This document shows, piece by piece, positions 11,724 through 22,336 of a DNA stretch of 64,000 nt (its first letter is position 1; each line of letters begins with the position of its first letter). This DNA comes from Thuidium tamariscinum (Eukaryota > Streptophyta > Bryopsida > Hypnales > Thuidiaceae), in NCBI GenBank assembly GCA_947034885.2, contig OX344755.2, positions 28,527,052 to 28,591,051 on the forward strand, in the 5' to 3' direction. The notes beneath the pieces were generated by a model. The model did not search any database, was not told the origin of the DNA, and saw nothing but the letters and a program-made list of their open reading frames with translations. Made by a program: the position numbers and the translations under genes.

Positions 11724-13640
11724 ATGGGGAAGTCCAAGGAAGCGGAGGATCCGGTTTTCGTGAACCTAAAGTCCATAACTCCGGGAGTGCCCAAGGATGC
11801 CAAGGAGCGCGCTTATTTGGAGGAGGACCTGACCCAGATTGGCTGCCTAGGGTTGCTGCAGCGCCCATGGAACCTCAAAGACGAAGACATGGTTCGGGAG
11901 GTGATGGAGGATCAATCTAGTGAGTGGAGCCGGACTGTTAGGGCGCTTCCTAACCGGTGGACAGCGGAGCTGTGGAGGAAGGCGTATGGGTTTCCTAAGG
12001 AGGGAGAAGGAGGAGCCTCAAGGACGGACAAGTTCTTGAAGGGTAAGTTCTCCAAACCACCGCATCCTAAGGACGGGTATACGATCGCAGAATGTGCAAG
12101 CAAGAGGGATAGGAGAGTGCTAGAGTTCCTAACCCCGATTCTGTACCCGGAAAGGCCAACCCGGATTACAACCACGATAGCCAACACGATCTTCGGGGCA
12201 CTATCCGGGGAGCGGAAGGTTAGTTGGGGGAGGGTAATCCGGGATCATGTAGAAAAGTTGGTATCCTTGGCCGGAAAGTCTAAACCCACCATCCTCAGTC
12301 CTTTTCTCTTTCATCTGTATCACTCTCTTGATTTGCTGAGGGATAGAGAGGCCACTATGTACAAGTCCGCTTCAGTGATGCTGAAGTTTGACATCAGTCC
12401 TCCCCCGGAATCGGAAAGTGAGGAAGAGAGAGAGGGAAAGGAAGGTTCGAAAGGACCAGGATCTTCAGAGAAGGAGAGAAAGCAAGAGAAGGTTCCTGTT
12501 TCAAGGAAGGGAAAGGAGCCAGTGGTTGAGGAAGTGAAAGAGGATCCGGTCTGGCCGAGTGATAGGAAGGAGGATCCGTTAGGAATTGTTATTGCGGATT
12601 TGGAGAGGATCCGAAAGGATCAGAGTGGGGAAAGAGAGGAAGTCCGGAAGGCATGTAGATTGATGGGAAACATCAGTCCCTCTGTTTTGTGTGAGAGAAT
12701 AGAGGAACTTCTCAAAAATCAGGATATTGGGAAGTGGGAAAGCCAGATTGCGGAATTGTCCACTCAGGTTAGGGATCTCCAAGGTCAATTGGAGAAGAAG
12801 TCAGAAGAGTCTAGGAGGCTGTCGGGTGAGTCCCAAGCAATCCTCAAGCGGATCCGGGATTCTATTAAGATTCCGGGCGATGTACTTAACAAGGCCCAAT
12901 TATTTGATGAGGAAGTGCATAAGGCAGGGCCGGCAGTGGCTTCTAAGATGGTGAAGGTGTTAGTGGAGTTTGGTGAGAGGATGGAGAGAACTCTATTTGA
13001 GATCAGGGAGGCTTTGCAAGGGGCTGGGCTGTATCCGGATCCGGAAACGGGGAAGGAAGCCAGCCAGGGTAAGGAAAGTGTAATCCCGGTTCCTGAATTC
13101 AAAGTGGCTTCTCCACTTGACTCTGGGAAGTCCAAGGGCAAGGGTTTAGTGGAAGAGAAGACTCCACAAGCGCCGAAGGCAACTTCCCGACTTGATCTTG
13201 ATGTGGGAGAAGGGGCAACACCCGGATCCCAAATCCGGAAGCAAGTCCAAGCGGAAGACCAGGATCAAGAGACGCCTCCGAGCAAGGTATCCGAGAAGTC
13301 CCCCAAGGTTCCTAGCACAATGAAGAGGAAGGCTACAGCGAAGCGGGCGAGGGAGAGTCCCATTGAGCTGGAGTCAGACCAAGATGAGTCCCCAGAGCAG
13401 AGCGAGCACGAAGAAAAGGAGTCGGATTCGGAATCTGGATCAGGATCGGAACCGGAACCGGAACCGTCAGACCCGGCGAAAATCACGCCTCCAAAATCTA
13501 CGGGGAAGGGTAAGAATGTTGCCACGCCTTCCAAGGGCAAAGCAGCTGCGTCGGCAAAGGTTTCCTCCAGTAGGAAACAGCCAGCACGCAAGGGAGCCGC
13601 TAAGCATGCGGATTCCCCCAAAAAGCGGATGAAGAAGTAG
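11724..13640 (+). CDS. Retroelement-associated ORF, 638 aa, function unknown
   Basis: The frame is intact from ATG (context GAGATGGGG) to TAG. Residues about 1-230 form a globular domain (EEDLTQIGCLGLLQRPW, FLTPILYPERPTRI, LSPFLFHLYHSLDLL). The middle is charged and partly coiled-coil (about 290-440). The C-terminus is a very basic/acidic tail with KKRMKK. There is no zinc knuckle, protease or polymerase motif. A related fragment with the same EEDL-x-x-GCLG-x-L-x-RPW block lies on the minus strand at 27280-28017, and a C-terminal fragment lies at 25774-26042; both adjoin LTRs. This places it as an extra (env-position or gag-like) ORF of a gypsy-type element. The fold recalls the putative plant transposon protein domain near Athila-like env regions, but I cannot confirm that. 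Confidence 0.7.
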   Translation: MGKSKEAEDPVFVNLKSITPGVPKDAKERAYLEEDLTQIGCLGLLQRPWNLKDEDMVREVMEDQSSEWSRTVRALPNRWTAELWRKAYGFPKEGEGGASRTDKFLKGKFSKPPHPKDGYTIAECASKRDRRVLEFLTPILYPERPTRITTTIANTIFGALSGERKVSWGRVIRDHVEKLVSLAGKSKPTILSPFLFHLYHSLDLLRDREATMYKSASVMLKFDISPPPESESEEEREGKEGSKGPGSSEKERKQEKVPVSRKGKEPVVEEVKEDPVWPSDRKEDPLGIVIADLERIRKDQSGEREEVRKACRLMGNISPSVLCERIEELLKNQDIGKWESQIAELSTQVRDLQGQLEKKSEESRRLSGESQAILKRIRDSIKIPGDVLNKAQLFDEEVHKAGPAVASKMVKVLVEFGERMERTLFEIREALQGAGLYPDPETGKEASQGKESVIPVPEFKVASPLDSGKSKGKGLVEEKTPQAPKATSRLDLDVGEGATPGSQIRKQVQAEDQDQETPPSKVSEKSPKVPSTMKRKATAKRARESPIELESDQDESPEQSEHEEKESDSESGSGSEPEPEPSDPAKITPPKSTGKGKNVATPSKGKAAASAKVSSSRKQPARKGAAKHADSPKKRMKK

Positions 13641-13699
13641 TTAGGAATAGAAAGTAGAGTAGGTAGAGAATTTTGAGGAGCAGACTTAGTGGAAACGGT

Positions 13700-15029
13700 G
13701 GAAAGTTACCTTTCCAGTAGGTAGGAAGTAGTTAGCAAGGTGCTTTTGGCTTAGAATGCACCTGGTCAGTCAGATCCGGATTTTTCGGATCTGAGATCCA
13801 CTTTTTTCGGGTCCAGTTGGGTGGATAGGAAAGTGACTTTTGTGGATAAGGAATGCCACCTGGCATTCTCTTGTCCTCTGATTTTGTTCCCTTGGGGCTT
13901 TTAGGGTTCCCTTGGGTTGGTATTTAGGGGTGGCTGTTAGTTGGTTGCCCCGGGTGTTCCTACTTTTGTTTTTCCTTTCATTTGCAATCTGATTTCTAGA
14001 TTTCTACTTTCTAAGAGTTGGTCTGAACAAGTCTCGACTCTGGATTGGTATGCCGTGCAATGCTAGAACCATTGGATAGTGCGAGGTAGCTGGGTTTGCA
14101 GGTGTTTGGATGAGGTGTCTCCCCCAGACTTTGTCTGAATCCGGTTCTGGGAAATTGAAGTGATTTGGTTGAGGCTACTGGTGTATTAGGATTGAAGTCT
14201 AGCTGCTGCAGTCACTTGGAGGCTTCTGTGTGGGAAAGCCGCTCTTAGATTGGGTGTGTTCTGCTAGGAGAGTGGGCGCATGCCAATTGACGTGTTTGTT
14301 GAGGTCCTACTATAACCGGAAGTGAGGGATGTGCAGACAGTTAGGATCCCCTAGTTATCTGGCTCCTAGATTAAGCCTTAGGAACTGAGTTTGGGTGAGT
14401 CTGTCATTGTAGTAATGTAGGGTTTGTAGGGGTTTCCTGAGTGACCTACTAGTTGGGATTGCAATCCGGATTAGTTGTGAGGAGGAACTTGCAGCCTATT
14501 TCTTTTATGTCTTTTGTTATTTTTTCTCTTTTAGTGGAACTCCATTCACTATAATCCTCAGGAGGATAGGATTCAACGCATCCTTCCTAAATGCCAACCG
14601 CGGACCCCTCTAATATAGAGGCTAAACTTCATTTGTTACTTGAGTGATTGGATCCGGAAACCGGATCCGGAAGAGGTACAGAGTTTGGGCACTCCTTTCG
14701 GTTCCTAATCCGTCCAGTCGGATATTGTGAGTTCGGATAGGGGAAGGTACAAATTTTGGGCACTCCCCCCTGTTTGGAGGTTGTTGTGAGAGTTGTAAAG
14801 TATGTATGAATGGTGAGAAAGGCAATCTAAAGGAATGCGGATGTTGTGAGGAAGTTTTCGGTTAGGAATCCGGTTACTGTTGTCTTGGGGTTGTTTTCCG
14901 CATCCTGTTATTCCGGATATCTTGAGGAATCTACGTAAAATCCTGTGGGAACGATATACGAGTCATTTGAACGGTGTTAACGCCAAATTAACACCTACAG
15001 ACGGATTTGTGCTTCCTTGTGCTACGACA
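13700..15029 (+). mobile_element. LTR downstream of the 638-aa ORF
   Basis: The end, GTGCTACGACA at 15019-15029, with the preceding TGGGAACGATATACGAGTCA, matches the minus-strand LTR at 9769-11053. It also has GATCTGAGATCC in a similar position. The 5' edge is not certain; 13641-13700 is the tail of the ORF or the LTR start. There is no clear PBS after 15029, so I read it as the 3' LTR of a plus-strand element whose internal region has been lost except for the ORF. The flank begins ACGTGAGAGAG. Confidence 0.55.
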
Positions 15030-16459
15030 ACGTGAGAGAGTTCCCTAGGCTCGGTAGCCACTCATTGCCTATCCGGTCTCAGTCGCTAGGTGGGCGGAAT
15101 CTGAGTTTTCTTATGCTGTCCCTTAACGTAGTTTCTGGTTTACGGTCTGGGGTTTTCCGATTTCCGATCTTGGTCCTAATTGTGCGTAAAAACTAAGAAA
15201 GCAACAAAAAAAATGGGGATTGAATAGATCCCTCTTCCCGTATTCTGCTTAAGAACCTGCTTAGGTGAATTCTAGGTTGCCACAGACCATACACTGATAC
15301 ACCCCAACTAAACAAACAACAGATGGAAATCAAAAAAACTGTAAGCACCCGATCCCAAGTCCTGCACATATACCCAAAAAATTTGCCCTGCCTCGCGAGG
15401 GAAACACTGCCCCGCTTGACAAGGCAAAACAACAAACTCCCAACTCGTCAGCATGTAGATGTGATAACCCTAAACCTGTGATCAACAACAATAATGCACA
15501 ACACGCACAACAAGAATTTTCAAAAAACAGTCGCTCACAAGAAATGGCGCGGAGGTGACGACGCGCCGGAACCCCACCGAGCCCGCACTCAACCCTACCC
15601 CGAACCTACGCCGAGCCGCACAGCACACCCGAAGCACAGGTACGGTCACCCGAACCTACCCCGAGCTTGAGGCTGAATCTCCCCGAGCCGCCACGACACA
15701 TCCGAAGCAGAGGTCCTGTCACCCGAACCTGAAGCCAAACTTGAATCCATACCTACTCCAAAGCATAGCTCCTCTACATATCCTAAAACCGCTTAACGGC
15801 TCTATAACCGTGCACTCTAGGGGATACCACTCCTTTTTTACTTTTTTGAAAAGTGCCTACATGGTTAAGAATAAAAGGGCGTTTTGAATATAGAAAAAAA
15901 TAATAATAAAAAATAAATGTAAATTACTTTAATTAAGAATAGAATTGATATAAATATGGTAAATTAGGACCTTAAAGATGTATCACAATAAAAAAATTTA
16001 TACCATCATGATTTTAGTAACGGAAATAGTAGAAAACATCTTATTTTTTTGGTCACATGGGTGATCCTAGTCAAAAACATAAGAATTCCTCTTCATTAAA
16101 GCCGTAACATATAGTTCTTCTAGGAAAAAGAAGTTTGTAAGGCTTTTTCTAATTTTTCCATCTAAATATAAGTTTTACATAATTTTTATACATTCATATG
16201 TCTCTTGAATTTAAAATAACTTTTATCCTAAATCCTTAATCCTTTTTATTTCAAATTCGTTGACTGCATTGTTATTTTTAAGGAAATTCAATTTTTCTGG
16301 ACAAAACGAAATTAGTTTTCTTTGGCACCAAAAAAAAAAGAAAATTTAATATTGTGCAATTGGATCCCACAGAACCAGAAAATAAGGCTAGAATAGGAGT
16401 GAATATTGAAAAAGTGTGCAATTATATCATATTTAACCTCAAAATAATTTAGAATTACT
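15030..16459. other. Spacer, no supported gene
   Basis: This includes a Pro/Thr/Arg-coding-looking GC-richer patch (15540-15790, repeated GAACCTACCCCGAGC phrases) followed by AT-rich DNA. The 110-codon frame at 15555-15887 is made of those short repeats and is not convincing as a gene. Confidence 0.45.
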
Positions 16460-18060
16460 ACTTTTTAAAATTGAAATCCTCAAAGCCATCCAGTATATTG
16501 CACATGTACTCATGGATTGAAGGTTTAGGGTTCTTAACTATTCAAAAAAAGTATGTGAAAGTTAAAAGTCCTGTAACACTCATTTTAAATACTAATTTCA
16601 ATATCATGTCTTGTAATTGCCTAAATTTAATTTTACAATTGAAAATACAACACACGGCCGTTCTTTCTCTGGCAACAGAAATTTTTTGAAGGCCATAGAT
16701 TCCAGGTCAAATGAAGCCAAAAAACATGTGCAAAAGTCAAAAAGCCCTAGCACACTCATTTTCAAACACTAATTTCTAGATCTTGTCGTCGAATTGCCTA
16801 ATTTCAATGTAGGATAAAAAACGTGGACCACAATGCGATTTTGGTCTTTCAACCAAAATCCCTCAAATGTCATGTGTTTTATATCAATTGAAGTCCAAAA
16901 AAATAGGTGAAAGTTGAAAAGTACTAATAAACTATTTTTGTAGCACTAAATTTAATATCATGATTTTAAATTAACAAATTTTGATCTCGAAGAAAAACAT
17001 GGACCACGTTGTCATTTATCCTCTATAAACCAATACTCCTCGTATGTCGTAAACTCCACGTCAAATGAAGCCAAAGAAATTATTTAAAAAATGAGACCCT
17101 CTAAGACATTCATTTTTTATCAGTAATTTGAATATCATGTCTTCAAATCCACTAATTCCAACTCAAAATAAAAAAATCGACTACACAGCCATTTCCTCTC
17201 AAAAAAAAAATTCTACAAATGTCATGAATTCCATATCAGTTGAAGACTAAAAGATAATGGAAAAGTTGTGAAGTCCTAAGAAACTCATTTTCAAACACTA
17301 ATTTGAAGATACTTTCATGTAATTGCCTAAATTGCATTTGGAAAGAAGAATTGGACCACACTGCCATTTCTTCTCTTCGCACAAAAATCCCTACAATGTC
17401 AAATATTCCACGTCACATGAAGCCCGAAAGAATATGTAGAAGTTGCAAAGTCTTAGGACACTCATTTTGAAGCACTAATTTCAGTATCAGGTCATCGAAT
17501 TATATAAATTGAATTTGCAGAATAAAAATGGACCTTGTAGCCATTCTTCGTCTTATACCAAAATTCCAAAAATCTCATGAATTCCACGTCAATTGAATCC
17601 AAAAAAACTATGGAGAAGTTTGAAAGTCCTAGGACAAACTTTTCCAAACAGTAATTTCATTACCATGTCCTCGAAAAATGGCTTGCACTCCCCTTTTTAA
17701 AATAAGAAAGAAATCCCAAAAATGTCATGGAATTCATATCAAATGAAGTCCAAATTTTTTTTGAGAAGTTGTAAAGTCTTAACACACTCAATTTCAAATA
17801 ATAATTTCAATTTCAACGTTCTCTAATTGCCATATTTCTATATGCAAAAGAAAAATGGACCACACTGCCATTTTTAGTGCTAAAATCCAAATCCCTCCAA
17901 TGTCATGAAATCCACGTCAAATGAAGTGAAAAAAAGTATGAAGAAACTGTAAATTCCTAGGACACTCCATTTTGAACCCTAATTTGAATAGCATGTCCTC
18001 TAATTGAACAAATTCTATTTGGCAAAGAAAAAGTCCACAGACTCCTTTTCTCCTATTCTT
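16460..18060 (+). repeat. Satellite 2 array, about 177-bp period, about 8 units
   Basis: The phrase GTCATGAATTCCACGTCAAATGAAG recurs in varied forms with its ATG-proximal C at 16693, 16871, 17048, 17223, 17400, 17576, 17726 and 17904, spacing 178/177/175/177/176/150/178. Other landmarks repeat in register (GGACACTCATTTTCAAACACTAATTT; GGACCACACTGCCATTTTT). Units are well diverged, so the array is old. The unit length matches satellite 1, and both share a CACGTNAAAT phrase, but they are otherwise different. Confidence 0.85.
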
Positions 18061-18345
18061 TGCTCACAACTACCTCAGTAGTACTTTGTAGCACTCTCTA
18101 GTACTGCATAGTACTACATAGGACTAAATCAACGGCCAAGATTTGCAAGCACCCAAAATCAACGGCTGACATTGACAAGTGCAGTGCAGACGCGCAGGAC
18201 TGGTAGGATCGTGCAGGACTACTAGTCCTACACCAAGAAACTGCATTTTTGAGACAAAAATATGAAGTGTTTGTTGCAATGATCCATAAGACGAATTTTA
18301 TTTTGAAGAAAACGAGGCCATATTACCTTTTTATTTTTGTATGAA
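18061..18345. mobile_element. Probable short insertion in satellite 2
   Basis: The satellite 2 phrase resumes at 18363, 459 bp after the copy at 17904, about 282 bp more than one period. The extra DNA starts near a cluster of AGTACT/GTAGTACT repeats (18075-18130) and CAACGGC phrases. This suggests a small nonautonomous insertion, but no clear terminal inverted repeats or target duplication could be fixed. Confidence 0.4.
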
Positions 18346-18420
18346 TAAGAACCCATTAATGTCATGAAATTCATAGTAGTAGAAGTCAAATTCTTTTTAA
18401 CAGTTAGAATGTCCTACAAC

Positions 18421-20354
18421 AAGTCTTAGGTTATAGATAAGTTTATAAATTAATGCTGTTGTATTTAATTGTGTATTTTGTAATCATCCAAAACCTATTG
18501 AAATAGAAGAACAAAGGGGTTGATGTGTGCTTCAAAAAATTTTGAATATTGCTTACAATCATCATATTCACTTGAATGTGAAGAATATGGTATTGAATAA
18601 TGAGGAATACATGAAATTCAATACATAAAATACTACAATGACAAATTTTGAATTTTGAATTGTATCCATGCCCAAATCCATTTTCAATTGGGAAAAAACC
18701 TCAACCCTGCCATTTCCCTAAATTTTTGGGAAGTGCCTCATGGTGAAAACTTCACGTGCACAAAAGACCAAAAAAATAGGTAGAAGTTGGAATGGGCCTC
18801 TTCTATGAGGTTCTTCAATCCATTCTTTTGTAGAAGTTAGTAAATGCTAAGTCTATTTTACTTGAAGAATTCTGATCAAATGTTTTAGAATTAATTTGTT
18901 AGGTTTTAGGATATTTATAATGATGGAATGAAAAAGAATTCAAAAGTAATTGTTCTCATCTGAAATGTTTTTGACTTTTGTATAAGACCATCATACTACT
19001 TAAATCATAACTCCCTCTCTAATTTCACAAATGCTATCTTTACAACTAGGGGCTAGTGTTTGGTATGGTATGCATTTACTGTAACTATCACATATTAATA
19101 AATAAAAAGTATATATTTAAATAGAATGCATGATATTGATTTCAATAAGTGTTAAAAATAAAATATTTTGAATATTTTGTAAGAATGTTTTCAATCATGA
19201 ATACATGAAAATCTGAATATTGTCATACAATGTGATATCATGGACAAGGATTATGAATTTGCAATCACTTTTATAATATCAATTTTCAGAAAGAGGGTAA
19301 AAATGCACTAATAGGAATCACAAGAAGATATAATGCAGTTTTTGCAATGAAGGTGATATTAAAGAGTATCCACAAGAAGATATAATAGTGGTAGCAAATC
19401 CATAATTGGTTTTTTGGATTAACACTTCTTCGCACTTTCATGATTAATTTAGTGTTTCTGTGGAATATGAGCGTTCATGATATCTATTTTCTGAACTCTA
19501 ATCATGATTGCATAGCATAGCATGCACCACCAGCTAGTGGTAATGAAAATAATAAATTGACATAATTTTTTCATTTAAGGAGGAATACCTTCAATGCATT
19601 ATTATATAATTGAACAATTTTATTCCTATATATTATTAGATTTTGTATATTGGAGATGATGGGTAGAATAAAAAAGAAATAAAAAAGAAATAAAAAATTA
19701 ATAATTTCATGTAAAATGTTATAGCCTATAGTAACACAATAATTATGATAAAAATAAATTGATATAATTTTATTGTTTAAAAAAACTTAGGAGGAACACA
19801 TAAAGTATTTTTATATAGTGTAAGTGCACAGTTTTACTCTTATATAAAGTGTATTAATTTGTGTTGCTTCATAATCCGAAGATGTGGCTCATTCAGGGCA
19901 TTGATTTCAATTGGTACTTCTATTAATTGATAAAAGTCCAAAAGCCCTCATTATATCAAATAAAACTAGTTTAAGTAGTAATACAATTTAGTATGTCAAT
20001 GTAATAATGAGAATGATGTACATCCAAATCTGATACGGATTAAAGTTTCTGTGCCTTGAGTAAACAATGAAAATAAAGGTTGAGGTACAACAAATATGAA
20101 CATAGTAATTAGGATTAGCGACAATGTAGTCACTGCATTTGATGGTAGAAAATTTATCCACAATCATTAGGAACGGCACATTTTACAACAAAGATTTGAG
20201 AATTGAGAACTATAGAATTTACTTGTAGAAGCCTACAAACTCCAAAAAACCAGAAATTGAACCTTCACTCCCACAAATTGAATTGTTAAGCTGCAAAATG
20301 ATTCTTAAACCTTGAAAGTAAAATGTAGATCATTCTAAAATTGAATTCTGAATC
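18421..20354. other. AT-rich spacer, no gene seen
   Basis: No coding frame, RNA gene or clear repeat is visible. The DNA is AT-rich with simple A/T runs (for example the repeated AATAAAAAAGAA near 19670). Confidence 0.5.
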
Positions 20355-20605
20355 AAATCCCAAAACCCTAGACTTCACCCGTAAACCCTAGAAGTGAACC
20401 CTACACCCTAAACCAAAATCCTAGAAAACCAGAAATTGAACCTTTATTCTTAGAAATTGAATTTTTAACTTGGAAATGAATTCTTCAACCTTGAAAGTAT
20501 AATCAACATTCACAAATTGAATTCTAAACTCAAACCCCAAACCCTAGACCTCACTCCTAAACCCTAGAAGTGAACCCTGAACCCTAAAACCAAACCCTAA
20601 ACCCT
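20355..20605 (+). repeat. Degenerate interstitial telomere-like repeats
   Basis: CCCTAAA/AACCCTA units and derivatives (AAACCCTAGAC, CCCTAAACC, AAACCCTAAACCCTAG) occur many times, mixed with TAGAAGTGAACCCT. The plant telomere unit is TTTAGGG, so this is most simply an old telomere-type insertion or expansion. It lies just upstream of element A. Confidence 0.6.
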
Positions 20606-21297
20606 AGAACTAAACCATGAATCCAAAAGTTCGAAAATTGGGCCTTCAACGGTCAAGCCTAATACGAATTCCTAAAACCGTAATTTTTGAGAAGAGTCGC
20701 CTTGTTCACCCAACTTTGGTGCTCCTGCTTGGACACTAAGTATTCACGGCCGAATCTCTTACGATAGTTGCACTTCTAGGATTCCTGGAATCCTAAGGTA
20801 GGAGTCCCGAAGTCAACGGAGAATATCTATTCTCGACAATTCCAAAATGTCAAAAAAAAGTAAGCCCATAAAACCAGCCCAAAGCCCCAAACCTGTCAGC
20901 AGAAAAAGTGGATATTCGGTATTGGTGACTCTCGGCTGCATGTTGGTGTGCGGAAGTTGACAAAAAGCATCTCCGAAATGTTTGTGGAAGTTGTGTAGAA
21001 TGTTGGAGTCGGCGGCGTGTATTTGGCAGATTTAAATTACGTCTGAACCGCGCCTTTTTTTCCCGCCCATTGTATTTTGAAGCACCGGCGGCTCTTCTTG
21101 TGACCTCGGTAGATTCATCTTGCACAAACGATTACACTCTGTTGTTGCTCCGGCGCTCCGTTTCCTTTTTGTCAATCGTTCATTTGCTTTTGCAGTTTGC
21201 TTCAAGTCATTGGAGCTGTTTTTCTAGTGAATATCAAGTACGTATCCATCGGTGTGTATGTCCGCAGCATTTGGAGCCTCAACAATCTGCACAGTAG

Positions 21298-22335
21298 GTA
21301 ATGTATTCTGTGAATTGCATCTTTTGACTTCTTCTTTCAGCGTACCTCACTGTTTTCGAAGATCATGTAGTCATTCTTAGGCAATGTAATGCAAGTCATT
21401 GTCACTTCCACGCACTTGTTGATGGAGTTCTCATCTGTAGTTGCTTCCGAATAACACATCGGAATTCACGGGATATGTATAGGGTCGATATCATCGAGTC
21501 GATGATACGAATAATCAATATCATCGAGTCGATGATAATGTAGAGGAACATAGAAGTAATTGAGCACTCTGGTGTAGTAATCTTCACGACATGAAGCTGA
21601 TTCTTGGAATTGGAGAAGTGGATGGGTAGGTCTAGCTTTGTCAATGTTATGTATGTTTTTCCTAAAAATTATCCTCGATTCGAGGATATCTCCTTCATTT
21701 AGTAATAACTTAGTGATAGAGGGAATTCGAATTGGTAATTGTAAGATTCAGCCTTCTGATTTGACGCTAGGTGTGGTTTGATTGTTTGTACTGAGTGTCC
21801 ATATATTTGTGAGGTTTATCCTCGAGTCGAGGATGACTTTTGAAATTCTAAAAGTCATTGTAATCATTCACAGTGGCATTTGTAAAATTAGAAAGTGAAT
21901 GCTGATGTGAAGTAGTACACACATTATGCACGGGTGAGAGTTATCATTGAGTCGAGGATAACTGTTTTATCTAACTGAATACATACTGAGTGTTTGATCT
22001 TTCCATTGGGTTTTTCATGTTGAAATGTCAGTGTCGTCATGAGTGTGTGGTAGAACTAACAGTTTTTGGAGACGTTAATTTTTAAGGTTATCCTCGGGTC
22101 GAGGATAACAGTGAAGTAGGATTGTATACGACTTTTGTAGTTTGTGAAAATGAGTAGTCCCGGAAGGAATAACTGTTATTATTGGATGAGTCTTACTTTT
22201 CTTTGAAGCATGTATAATAATCTAGTTCGGCATCCATTTGTTATCTTTCGGTTCTTTTGCACCTAGTGAGATGTCGTACCTGTATTTTTTATCGTCCACC
22301 GTATGATACACTTTCTGATTGGTGATTTTTTGCAG
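21298..22335 (+). other. Inferred leader intron of element A
   Basis: A donor-like GTAATG after CACAGTAG (about 21298) and an acceptor TTTTTTGCAG immediately before the first ATG at 22337 suggest an untranslated leader exon and a leader intron of about 1 kb. All six palindromes of element A lie in this interval. There is no transcript evidence. Confidence 0.4.
21488..22108. repeat. Element A palindrome array (6 copies of a 21-bp site)
   Basis: Copies start at 21488, 21518, 21669, 21816, 21941 and 22088. The consensus is the hexamer TTATCC, then TCGA-N-TCGA, then the inverted hexamer. The first two copies have ATATCA with a matching change in the other half (TGATA), so dyad symmetry is kept while the sequence changes. 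Spacing is 30, 151, 147, 125 and 147 bp. The same design with other hexamers occurs in elements B and C. Confidence 0.85.
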
Positions 22336-22336
22336 A

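Noticed and set aside
15555-15887. 110-codon Pro/Thr/Arg-rich frame
   Set aside because: Made of short repeated GAACCTACCCCGAGC phrases; no domain or start context.
21488-22108. CRISPR-like array
   Set aside because: Repeats are dispersed at irregular spacing, palindromic and family-specific; no cas genes; the DNA is eukaryotic.
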